Origin: Pogostemon cablin
Lineage: Eukaryota; Streptophyta; Magnoliopsida; Lamiales; Lamiaceae
Reading direction: 5' to 3'
NCBI GenBank assembly: GCA_023678885.1
Contig: CM042994.1
Location: 23,531,073 to 23,595,072, forward strand
DNA length: 64,000 nt
Below, one piece after another: positions 1-8,997 of the stretch. Within the stretch, counting starts at the first letter, position 1, and every line of letters begins with the position of its first letter. Made by a program: the position numbers and the translations under genes. The notes under the pieces are model-generated. The model worked only from the letters and a program-made list of their open reading frames with translations, had not been told where the DNA came from and did not search any database.

Positions 1-139
1 AAAATTGAGTATCAACTGTCACTGGAACAACTGCCCTCACATAATCTTACTATATTTTCACTTTGGAATCACAGAAGAATTAAGTAATGAGTGAAACTAG
101 CAGCAGTGAAAATGTAGGAAAAGAGGAATAAATAATTAC

Positions 140-907
140 GATTTCATCTATTTCCCAGCCTTCCAGCTGCAGTGAAGGCCATAAATGAAGCATCAAATGA
201 GCTGCAGTTCCTCCACCCTGAAAATTTAGTAAATCAACATATTTTAAATGATAAAGTAGCTCAGAAACCGTGGATTTTTCACCTTAAAAGATTAGAGCAA
301 AGAGATTAATATTACCAAGCCAAAGATGGCGATGGGACCCCTTGGAACGACAGGTGGCAATGCAGCAAATTCATCCTGCAGAAATAAATTGGATTAATAC
401 AGTACAGACCTCGAGATGATATACCCAAACATCAATTGACCATTGGAATTGGAGTAATATAAGAAGAAGCTAGAGTCGAGATATAGATACCCAATATGAA
501 CCAGTCCATTTAGTCTCCTTGTTAAGCATGCTGTGGACATTATCTGCAGTGTGAATTAAAACGCGTGAAAAGAACGTATGATGAAAGAGAAAAATTAGGC
601 GAAAAAGGGCAATGAAATTACGAGTGGAGTCAAGAAGTAGGAGCCTTGATTTGGGAGTGTCGAGGATTACAATGCGATTGTAATCGCTTTGAACGGCCGT
701 TAGCACCTGAAAATCTTCTTCTTCCCCCTCTGGTTTCTGCTGAGACTGCACCGCAACTTGTACTTGTTTGCTCGATCTTTTGCCTCTCGCGGAGTACCTT
801 CCAACTGCTGGTGGAGACGCCGCCGCCCAAGGCAGTGGATGTGAATAGGAGCAGGAGGCACCGCACAGAGACTGCCATCGGAATTTTGACGAGCATACAG
901 TTATCAT
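140..907 (-). CDS. SAM-dependent methyltransferase (spermidine-synthase-like), chloroplast-type, 5' part
   Basis: Four exons read on the minus strand: 907-622, 543-491, 375-316 and 217-140. All have GT..AG borders and keep one frame. The rest lies beyond the left edge. The joined protein passes from a Ser/Arg-rich, acid-poor leader (about 50 residues, transit-peptide-like) into a conserved start with EDFQVLTAVQSDYNRIVI and LLLLDST, then HNVHSMLN, and the glycine-rich SAM-binding loop IFGLGGGTAAH across the exon 3/4 junction, ending at WEIDEI. From family knowledge this matches plant spermidine-synthase-like methyltransferase-fold proteins predicted to be plastidial; the substrate is unknown. 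I prefer the ATG at 907, but in-frame ATGs also exist at 1012 and 991. A continuous reading frame from 1012 to 470 is an artefact of reading through intron 1. The gene appears intact as far as it can be seen. Confidence 0.85.
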
Positions 908-1115
908 TTCTCGAGTTGATGACTGAATCAGAATAAGTGGATAGCAGGATAGCACTCCTATGCTAATGGAGCTCCGATTACCTGTATACATTTTACTCCC
1001 TCCTGCAATCAACTCAACAAAACTTATCGTTGCTCCATTTTTTACTTAAATAAATAAATAAAATAACATTATTTTTAGGTAAAGCCCTTACAAAATACAT
1101 AAAATTAAAATCTAT

Positions 1116-1429
1116 CTATCTATTTATTTGTTTATCTTGACAGTCCAATTAATATTTTTGATTTCAATAATAATATCTAATCTAATTATGCTAATAATAA
1201 ATTTTATTATTTAAATTTTTCTTTTTTATTTAACAATATAAATTTGATAAATACTATGATAGATATTTTTGTCTATCTATTTATTTGTTTATCTTGACCG
1301 TCCAATTAATATTTTTGATTTCAATAATAATATCTAATCTAATTATACTAATAATAAATTTTATTATTTAAATTTTTCTTTTTTATTTAACAATATAAAT
1401 TTGATAAATATTATGATAGATATTTTTGG
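1116..1429. repeat. Two tandem copies of a 157-bp AT-rich unit
   Basis: The block starting CTATCTATTTATTTG at 1116 recurs at 1273 with only a few substitutions, giving two head-to-tail copies (1116-1272 and 1273-1429). There is no coding content. It lies in the upstream spacer of the methyltransferase gene. The low divergence suggests a fairly recent duplication. Confidence 0.85.
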
Positions 1430-2106
1430 CATATTTAATTAATTTTTAATCAATAAATGCTTAATTTAAATTAATATATCAATTAATATTCATATATTAT
1501 AATTTAATTTAATATACATAGGATATATGATTTTTCTTTGATTTTAATCAATCATAAAATTTAATTATAGATTTTATTATTTAAAATTTACTTATTTAAT
1601 TTAGCAATATAAATTTGATTACTTATTTATTTATTTAATTTAACAATATAATTTTGATTAGTTTTTGATCAATATATGTTTAAGACAAAGACTTCAATAG
1701 GCTAGTCTTTTTTTTGAAATTGGTGCAACCGGATTTACACGTCATCTATTCTAATATGGGTCAAACTCATTTTTCATATATTTCACTTTCCTCTTTGAAT
1801 CTGGGGTCTCTCTCTCCTCTTATCAGATCCAGAGAGGCGAGGTCCATGCCACCCACCGCTTTGATTTCTGGCAGCCGTCATTGTATATGATGATGAAGAG
1901 ATTCAATTTGACACAAGATAGGAGACGGGGAAGAGCGATTGGAGAAGAAGGATGAGACTTCAACATCGACGAAGAGTGTGGGAGAAAACCCATCACGATT
2001 AGTCTCAAGATTGTCATAGGAGAAAGCATTTTCTTTCTTCATTTAAGTGATGCAATTTAATTACAATATTGCACATATGCACAACGATGTTAATAATGAA
2101 GGGGTG
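1430..2106. other. AT-rich spacer, no recognisable gene
   Basis: Mostly A/T homopolymer-rich sequence to about 1700, then about 400 bp of more balanced composition with no family I recognise. Short open frames here have no motif. It adjoins the broken end of the AHL fragment. Confidence 0.5.
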
Positions 2107-2271
2107 GCCGTAATTGTTGTCGTCCCAATCTCGCTTTACGGTGCAATTGGGGTTGTTGTTGCCGCTTTGTTCGTCGTCGGGGTGGTGGTGTAACTGGTGG
2201 TGGTGGTGGAGCTGGAGATCCCTCGCGTGAAACGGCGGAGGTATAGGGTGGCCGTGAGCTAGCTGATCCAT
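2107..2271 (-). pseudogene. 5' fragment of an AT-hook nuclear-localised (AHL) gene
   Basis: The minus-strand ATG at 2271 opens a frame starting MDQLAHGHPIPPPFHARDLQ, then a His-rich stretch, DDEQSG and KRDWDDNN. This resembles the N-terminus of AHL proteins of the AHL24 type (Pro-Pro-Phe-His-Ala-Arg-Asp, then His/Gln-rich, then an Asp/Glu-Gln-Ser-Gly run). After about residue 55 the frame enters unrelated sequence. Neither the AT-hook core (RGRP) nor the PPC/DUF296 domain follows on either strand. Family members are usually about 250-350 residues, and this clade is typically intronless, so a missing downstream exon is unlikely. I infer a truncated copy, unable to make a DNA-binding protein. 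Confidence 0.65.
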
Positions 2272-2720
2272 AACTAACTAACAACTTCTTCTTGATCTTC
2301 TTCTCAATCGATTTTTTAGTTCACTGATATATGATTAAATACACAAGGGAAGATTCAGACAAGAAATAAGCACACCGATCTTTCTCTAATCTTCTGATGA
2401 ATTTCCAATTATGTAATTAACCAACTTCACCTGAAAAAAGTGGACATGATCAATTGTGGAAGCACCAAGATTAGAGATGAATTAACCATCCCCTTAATCA
2501 CCACTCTCATGTGGCTAGCTTCTTATTGAGCTTCTATATACTACTTTTTTCTTGTTGTTTGATTGGGGAAAAAGAAAGAGAGAAAGTTAAGAGAGAGTTT
2601 GGGGTTGGGGAAGTTGATAGTATGTGTTTAATGTTTGGGGGCTTTAGTATGTAGGAGCTAAGTATAGTTTGGGTTAGGGCTAGGTCATTAGAGAGAGAGG
2701 ATTGGATTGGGTCATGAATA
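2272..2720 (-). promoter_or_regulatory. Probable leader and promoter of the truncated AHL gene
   Basis: Read on the minus strand, this stretch has a TATA-like TATATAG (2534-2540) followed by a CT-rich tract and a long leader to the ATG at 2271. The pyrimidine-rich leader and intact ATG suggest the fragment was copied or broken with its own promoter. No transcript evidence is available. Confidence 0.35.
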
Positions 2721-3019
2721 TGATGGTGGGGGTGGGTTGGGGGGTTCAGTTTGGTAAATTGAAGAAGACAATTATTTCTAAACTTTGTATTGGTCTCTCC
2801 TTAAGCAGTCGTGTGGTGTGATTAGTGGTGTGCTGTGATTAGTGGTGATTGGTAGGTTGTAAGTAGTGAAAATTTTACTTTGTGTAGGACATAATGTTTG
2901 GTGCAGTGAAAATTAAACTGGTTGAATATGAGTTTGCCTTTTGGATTATTGAATCTTGTTTTTTTTTTCTTTTTATTTTAAATGTATTTTAAGTGTTATA
3001 TATTTTAGATTACTTTTTC

Positions 3020-3512
3020 TATTAATTAGGTTTCTCTTTATAATAAATTGGGTTACCCTAAAAAAAATAAAGCAATTTATAGTAAATAAAATCTTTAGGT
3101 TACTCTTTTATATAACTGGGTTACTCTTTATAGTAAATTTGGTTACTCTAAAAATAAAGCAATAAATTGGGTTACCCTAAAAAAATAAAGTAATTTATAG
3201 TGAATAAAATATTTTAGGTTACTCTTTTTTATTAACTGTGTTACTCTTTATAATAAATTTAGTTACTCTAAAAATAAAGCAATTATTTTAGGTTACTCTT
3301 TTTTATTAACTGTGTTGCTCTTTATAATAAATTTAGTTACTCTAAAAATAAAGCAATTTATAGTTAATAAAATCTTTTATGTTACTCTTTTTTATTAACT
3401 GAGTTACTCTTTATAATAAATTGGGTTACTCTAAAAATAAAGTAATGGGTTACTCTTTATAATAAATTGGGTTACTCTAAAAATAAAGTAATTTATAGTG
3501 AATAAAAAATTG
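3020..3512. repeat. AT-rich minisatellite built on TTACTCTTTATAATAAATT
   Basis: The motif TTACTCTTTATAATAAATT (with variants) occurs at about 3038, 3127, 3247, 3319, 3409 and 3452, each followed by a TTACTCTAAAAATAAAG block. Spacing is irregular (about 43 to 120 bp), so it is a degenerate array with internal deletions. No coding function is apparent. Confidence 0.8.
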
Positions 3513-4099
3513 TATGTCATCATTACTTTAAAAAATTAATTGACCACTTTTTGATTTGAGACTCTGAATATGCATATGCTACTTTTTTAAATTAATTAGG
3601 TCACTCTTTGAAATTAATTAGATCATTCCTTCAAAACCCAGGTTAGTAATTAAGCACCTGATGTCCGAGCATCACCTCCACAAAACAAATTCTTAATTGT
3701 GGCTAGAAAGCATTTTCTTCTTTTTTATGTGGTTGAACGACCTATTCAAATGGGCTGGGTGAAAATGGAAGATTTACATCTTCAGAGACATAATAGCATC
3801 TCTGAACGTGCAATGCTTTTGACCTGCTATATACAACCAAAACTTGAATACAAATACTCTTTGAATATACAATACATTATGAATCCAACTTGAAAATCTG
3901 AATATACAATACATCATGAATCCAACTTGAAAATGCTTAAAGCTTCCATTAAGACACAATATTTGAACAAATCACATACATATTTCTATTGTGCTCACAA
4001 TAATCCAAAATTGATTAGCCATTGAATGAACTAAAAATTGTCGGGTCACAAAGAACATAAAGAATCCTCATTAACAAGATGAGCAACAATGGCTCATCA
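3513..4099. other. Spacer with a 37-bp tandem duplication at 3862-3935
   Basis: No gene is recognised. The segment TGAATATACAATACATTATG and the following 17 bases at 3862-3898 is repeated head-to-tail at 3899-3935 with one visible substitution. Short open frames crossing it on both strands have no family motif. Confidence 0.5.
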
Positions 4100-4242
4100 T
4101 CACTTTATATCAGCAGCTAACAATTCTTTCTCTGTGAAATAGGACATCATTTCAATGGTCCATTCATCCATGATTCCAATCAACTCAATATTACTCTCAA
4201 ACTTTCTCTTGCAGCATGACCACACAATGTCTACAAACCAAT
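4100..4242 (-). pseudogene. Possible terminal exon of an unidentified gene
   Basis: On the minus strand a CATTGTAG splice acceptor at 4243 opens 47 codons ending in TGA at 4100-4102. The peptide contains DWFVDIVWSCCKRK and ends KELLAADIK. It reads like real protein but I do not recognise the family, and no upstream exon is evident. It may be a captured or relic exon in the same gene-fragment cluster as the next two entries. Confidence 0.25.
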
Positions 4243-4509
4243 CTACAATGGTTGAAAATTACAAAATTATGAAACTAAGATAGCAATTCATGGCTATGAT
4301 TACATTAAATTAAATTATATTTGCTTATAATTTATGATTACATTCATCTCATATTCTAATTTTATATTTTATTTTTGGAGTTTTAGATTATGGATTTGTT
4401 AAAGTGTTGTTTACTCTCCAAGACTCCATTGACAGACTACATATTGAATCAGGGAGAGATCATGTTTCCCTGTTCAAACCCAGAATAACTCCATCCAATT
4501 GAGAAAGAA

Positions 4510-4735
4510 TATTCCAAGAAGTTGATTCTACTGAAACTCTTAGTGCAAAAATCCACAAACAGAGTGTTGTTTGTTGAAGCTGGTGATGATTTCGTAGAAC
4601 TGCTGTCCAATTTCTTGGTGATCCCCATAACAGGAGTTGAACACCTTCTGGACAACAACACATGTCTCAGCAGTCTTGACAATCTCTACAGCAGCATATC
4701 AGACAATATGTTTGACAACTATTTCACCACTCAAG
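4510..4735 (+). pseudogene. DUF674 gene fragment (N-terminal part)
   Basis: The plus-strand frame reads LLKLLVQKSTNRVLFVEAG, then DDFVELLSNFL and SLDNLYSSISDNMF. This is the conserved start of plant DUF674 proteins (lysine/serine-asparagine-lysine-valine-leucine-phenylalanine-alanine-glutamate core, then the GNLYES-like motif). There is no ATG at the expected place, since the first codon of the match region is TTG, and the similarity ends at about 4735. The family has no established biochemical function. The fragment is fused to a dioxygenase fragment downstream, which suggests transposon capture or exon shuffling. Confidence 0.6.
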
Positions 4736-4863
4736 ATACCAAGAAAGGAAGGCAAAACAGAGCAGATAATCTTTTTAAGAAGAAGCAACATCAGCTACGT
4801 GGAGGCTATTTCGGAAGAACAAAACAGGGGCTTCTCCGATCATAAGGTCTGGGTTTCCGACAT

Positions 4864-5165
4864 CATGGGAGTATCCAGATCCAGATCACTCTGCAGTTTC
4901 AGAAACGGCACTCGGAACGATCTCGACAAAGAATGTGCGATGTCGAGCGCTAAGATTCCATCGTCACCAACTGGATCTTTTACACTGCATAACTCAAAAA
5001 CCCCCCAAACTGATCTGCAGGTCCCCGTGCTGGATCTCGCTGAAATTTCGGAGAAAGACCGTCGGATGGAGGAGGTGGTGGGTGAGGTGAAACAGGCGTC
5101 CAAGGATTGGGGTTTTTTTTTCAGGTGGTGAATCATGGAATTTCTACGGATGGAGGTCTAAGCCA
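4864..5165 (+). pseudogene. 2-oxoglutarate/Fe(II) dioxygenase fragment, frameshifted
   Basis: The frame from 4864 contains VPVLDLAEISEKDRRMEEVV, then ASKDWGFF. This is the start of the DIOX_N domain of plant 2OG dioxygenases (ACC-oxidase-homologue type: IPV-D-L, then the WGFFQVVNHGI motif). A run of nine T at 5113-5121 shifts the frame; in the next frame the expected QVVNHGIS follows. The catalytic HxD..H region and cofactor RxS are absent, as the similarity stops within 20 residues. It is therefore a non-functional N-terminal piece, with the family assigned confidently only at the superfamily level. Confidence 0.65.
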
Positions 5166-5334
5166 AAGAAGGAAGGGAGAGGGAAAGGAAAAAGATAGCA
5201 AAATTGGTTGGGGAGGAAGAGAGGATCTGCAAGATGAAATAGGGATCCGATTGTACTAAATATTTGGTAGGACCGGTTGTAGGGTAGTCATTCTCTATGT
5301 TTAATTTCAATTAATATATCAATTTTATTTTTAT

Positions 5335-5873
5335 TAGGACCGTCTCTATAAATATTTGGCAGATGTTCATACTCCAGAGTTTCTAAATTCAATAAAGTGT
5401 TCGGGAATGCCATATCATGAGCTCATTTTGAAGGTTGATACACCAGTTTATATTCTATTGAGAAATCTAGATCACACAAGAGGATTATGCAACGGTCTAC
5501 ATTTACTCATTACAAGACTCGAGGATAGAGTAGTACAAGCTAAGGTAATGACATATAACAGTGTTAAAGATTATATTTTAATTCCGAGACTTACTATAAA
5601 ATCTTCTGATGTTACGCTTCCATTCAAGTTTCAACGGAGACAGTTCCCGTTGATAGTATCATATGTCATGACCATAAACAAAAGTTAAGAACAATCTTTG
5701 AAGATTATTAGATTGTACTTGAAAATACCAATATTTAGCCATGGTCAACTCTACGTTGCTATATCTAGAGTTACAATAATGAAAGACTTGAAAATAAGGC
5801 TTTGTAGTACTAATGATCAGGCCACAAGTATGTTTAAGAACGTTGTGTTCAGGGAAGTATTCAGAAATGTCTA
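5335..5873 (+). mobile_element. Helitron helicase (PIF1-like) C-terminal remnant
   Basis: The frame contains FLNSIKCSGMPYHELILKVD, PVYILLRNLDHTRGLCNG, LPFKFQRRQFPLIVSYVMTI and NKS, then a TAA where family members have the Gln of NKSQGQS. It continues with FSHGQLYVAISRV and ends VFREVFRNV followed by a stop at 5871-5873. These are the last conserved motifs of Helitron-type PIF1 helicases, including the terminal helicase block. The Rep (HUH) domain and the helicase N-terminal half are missing. It lies downstream of two captured-looking gene fragments and upstream of Helitron-like 3' ends, all in one orientation. Confidence 0.85.
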
Positions 5874-6067
5874 GAAAGTAATAGATGCAAAGCTCTAAGA
5901 GTAAGGCTTGCGTGCACCCGGGCGCACGTCGTACGCCTTTAGAATTTAGTATTATGGATAAGGGTACATTATTTTGTTCTAAAGGGTATACACTTCAATT
6001 AATAAGGGTACACCATTTTGTTCTAAAGGGTATACACTTTTCATTAATATTTTTTATTTTTCTTCAG

Positions 6068-6291
6068 AAAATAAAGGGTACACATCTTTATACTAAAAGA
6101 TATACAATTTAATACAAAATTTTAAAGGTACACAGAGTCTGCTTCTGTGCGCCCCGGTGCACACAAGTTTTTGCCTTGTAAAATAAATGTTACACATCTT
6201 TATACTAAAAGGTATACAATTTAACACAAAATTCTAAAGGCACACGAAATGTGCTTCCTTGTGCCCGGGCACACACAAGTTTTTGCCAAGC
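6068..6291 (+). repeat. Tandem pair of 112-bp units ending in a Helitron-like hairpin
   Basis: Copies at 6068-6179 and 6180-6291 share CACATCTTTATACTAAAAG and end in a GC-rich stem (GTGCGCCCCGGTGCAC in the first, GTGCCCGGGCAC in the second) followed by CACAAGTTTTTGCC. The end matches the terminus at 6687-6718, except that the final CTRR is degenerate here (CCTT, CCAA). Confidence 0.7.
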
Positions 6292-6686
6292 TCTAAAAGG
6301 TAAAATGCATAGATGATTTTATCCGTAATTTATACGGTAATCAACTTCTCATCTTCTTGATATAGGATCAGGTACATTTTTCACCAAAGTTTGAATGTAA
6401 CTAATTTTATCTGATGCATTCAGAATTTGTTTCTTAATGCAATTTTGGTAATGCTGTGAAAATTGTATTATTTTCATCAATATGTGGGATTGTTAAGTCA
6501 GAACTTTTTTCCTCTCTTTTTCATAACATACCATATATATTGAGAATGGACCTTATATTGGTGTAATGGAAAAAGTTTTAGATATTTGAGTGAGGCTCTT
6601 GTGCCCCTTTACAATTTAAACCCCTAGCAATACATAGGTTTAAATAGAATAGGGAGGGGAGGGTTGTGTTCCCATGGGGGCACAAC

Positions 6687-6718
6687 GTGTCCCCGGGGGC
6701 ACACAAGTTTTTGCCTAG
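6687..6718 (+). mobile_element. Probable Helitron 3' terminus (hairpin plus CTAG)
   Basis: A palindrome GTGTCCCCGGGGGCACAC (6687-6704) is followed by a 10-base spacer and CTAG (6715-6718), with A after it. Helitron 3' ends are a 16-20-nt hairpin about 10-12 nt before CTRR, inserted before T or within AT. The strand agrees with the helicase remnant at 5335-5873. No second copy with flanks was compared, so this remains structural evidence only. Confidence 0.5.
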
Positions 6719-7334
6719 ATATTTAGGGGAGAAAGTGTTTATAGTGGAAATTTTTATTTTTCAAAGATCATATTCGTGCATTGTTACATACACTAAGTTT
6801 TTCCAAATCACAATCTAAATATTTTTAAGATTTATTTTGAAATATTTAACAATTATTAATCGTATAATATAGTTCAATATCTTTGAATTTTGTAGTCCAA
6901 TATCTTTGATTATATATATATATATATATATAAATATATAATCAAATATTAACTGCAGTTTCATTCAATAATATTTTAACAATTGAAGTAATGGAAGGAT
7001 TCGTATTTAATAGGATAAACACAAAATCAAAAGATGGTTTCAATTGTATAAATCATTTGCAAGAAAAAAAAGCAGTTACTAAATGATTATGGAGATAGTT
7101 TCATCATTTAGAGATTTTTTTTTTTTAAAAATGGCATTGAACACTGCTACCTGAATTTATAACTATTATTAACTAATAGATTAATAGAATAAGCAATGGA
7201 AACTGACTAAAATGGTGAACATCTATTGAAGCTATTGTTTTAGTTCTAAAGTTGAATGTCAAATTTGCAAAATATAATTATTTCCGTGCAAAACACATAT
7301 GGGATAATTATAAACATAAATAAAGAAATAATAC
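6719..7334. other. AT-rich spacer including a (TA)n run
   Basis: A (TA) microsatellite occupies about 6908-6933. Otherwise only A/T-rich unique sequence is visible, with no gene. Confidence 0.5.
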
Positions 7335-7454
7335 AACAACAAAATTCAAAGCACATGAAAATCGGATGAGAGAAGCTCAAACATTTTCATACACGACAAC
7401 AAAATTCAAAGCACACAAAAATCGGATGAGAGAAGCTCAAACGTTTTCATACAG
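7335..7454. repeat. Two tandem copies of a 60-bp unit
   Basis: The unit containing AAAATTCAAAGCACA, ATCGGATGAGAGAAGC and TTTTCATACA is repeated with a period of exactly 60 bp and only a few differences. Confidence 0.85.
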
Positions 7455-7701
7455 ATACATAATACTATTAAAACAAAAAAATAATAAAAAATTAACCAAC
7501 AATCCTATAATAAAATACTCACCATGCAATGTACGGATAGGAAATACTAGTTAAAATTAAAATAACACTTAAAATTAATTTATTGTAATTGTGATTGATT
7601 TTTTCACTTATTTAATAATTTATTTATAATTATTTTGTTCATAAAATAATTTGACAAAATTTATGGCAGTCTCGTAAACAAAAACTATTGAAAGATTTTC
7701 T

Positions 7702-8160
7702 ATGGAGGTGGAGTACAGAGTTGTTGCCTCTGCCGCAGCTGAGTTATAATGGATTCATTCACTTCTCTTTGAATTACATATCTCGCTTCCTATGACTCAT
7801 ACTATACACTGTGACAACATTGGTGCCACATATATTTCATCAAATCTAGTTTTCCACTCAAGAATGAAACATATATCTATTGACTTTCACTTTGTGCGAA
7901 ACCTTGTGAAGATTTCTCAACTTCTTGTCACGTCTCCTTAGCTGATCTGCTGGCTGATGCTCTCACAAAAGGCCTATCTTGACTACGTCTTTAGCTCATA
8001 CTTTCCAATATTGGTGTGCTTGATCGCCTCCATCTTGAGGGGGCGTGTTAGGAGTATCATGTATATATTTTGTGTATCCAACATTGATTAGTATTAGATA
8101 GAAGTTCTCATTCTAATTGTATATATCTCTTATATATTGAAATTGTGATTAGTACATAAC
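7702..8160 (+). mobile_element. Ty1/copia retrotransposon tail: RNase H end, PPT and start of 3' LTR
   Basis: Broken frames read VEYRVVASAAAEL, then CDNIGATYISSNLVFHSRMK, HISIDFHFVRN and ADLLADALTKGLS. These are the classic C-terminal motifs of copia RNase H (AEYRA..., the D of CDN, and the DALTK end). Internal stops and at least one frameshift separate them. At 8034-8044 a purine-rich CTTGAGGGGG tract (polypurine tract) directly precedes TGTTAGGAGTATC at 8047, the LTR start. The distal end of the LTR is not evident. Everything upstream (gag, protease, integrase, most of RT) is missing. Confidence 0.8.
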
Positions 8161-8532
8161 ATCATCATTGGAGTGATTAAAAATCAGAATCTATTTGTAC
8201 TCAATAATCAAGATTGAAGATAATAATAGCAAAAAAAATACTTTTATATATGTATGTATAGATATAAAAATGGGGTTAGGGTTTAAAAAGGGGTGAGAAT
8301 ATAATTAAAATTCTACACATTTTTTGTTTTCAATTCGAATGCCCTAAGTAGAAACTCGGTGTTAATGGCGTTGCCATATTGATAATGATTCATATAATAC
8401 TTTAAACTTGTTGACGATGGTAAATCTTACCTGATTTTTTTGTTATTCAAATTCAAAGATATAATTAAGAATGTTTAGAGTAGCTTTAAAATTAAATATT
8501 ACATTCTGCCCACAAAAGACACGGCTTTTAAA
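8161..8532. other. Spacer before the Mutator insertion, nothing recognised
   Basis: AT-rich sequence that may include the rest of the copia LTR. It has no coding motif or clear repeat. The Mutator target-site duplication starts at 8533. Confidence 0.4.
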
Positions 8533-8541
8533 TTTGTAATT

Positions 8542-8720
8542 GAGCGGCACTATTGTCACCCGGTATTTTACTTAAGGCACCCATTTTGAAGATAAAAAAT
8601 ATGTAAAATATCATTTATATCTCTATTTCATTTTAAAAACCCTAAACCATTTGTTATATTTAAAAAAAAAGTTAAAACTATTTTGCTTTCTACACCCAAC
8701 ACTTAAAGCACTTACACACG
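8542..8720. repeat. Left long terminal inverted repeat of the Mutator-like element
   Basis: Inverted partner of 37395-37570, with scattered mismatches and small indels, as expected for an old element. Contains CATTTTAAAAACCCTAA in the left-end orientation. Confidence 0.75.
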
Positions 8721-8744
8721 AAACTTGAAACACTCACACCTCAT

Positions 8745-8997
8745 GCAGCATATCCCCCACTCCACCTCCATCACCGCCCTCATCATCAGCACGGACCCCC
8801 ACCACCACCACCAGCCCCACGGTCCACGGCAATATCGACGCCAGCAATGGCGTGATGAAGAATGTCAGCAAGAAGTAACCCACCATCTTAAAGCCGTTAG
8901 TCCCATTTTCCTGCCCTCCCGTATCCCCCTCGATGACTCAATGAATGCGTCACCAGCGACGTACCTAAAAGGGACCCCACCACAATTGATGGTGCAT
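8745..8997 (-). pseudogene. AZG adenine/guanine permease fragment, distal piece
   Basis: Minus-strand translation reads APSIVVGSLLGTSLVT then, after a one-base shift, FIESSRGIREGRKMGLTA, and after another shift GYFLLTFFITPLLASILPW and TVGL. This is the segment of AZG1-type purine transporters that follows GQYFAFMSDA. That preceding motif is found 22 kb away at 31364, with the Athila-type insertion exactly between. At least two frameshifts show it is a pseudogene. A plus-strand open frame over the same bases (8725-9000) is an antisense artefact. AZG transporters are multi-pass purine/H+ symporters; only a few helices remain. Confidence 0.8.

Noticed and set aside
470..1012. 180-codon minus-strand open frame as a complete gene
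   Set aside because: It reads through intron 1 and into intron 2 of the methyltransferase gene. The correct product splices at 621/544 and 490/376.
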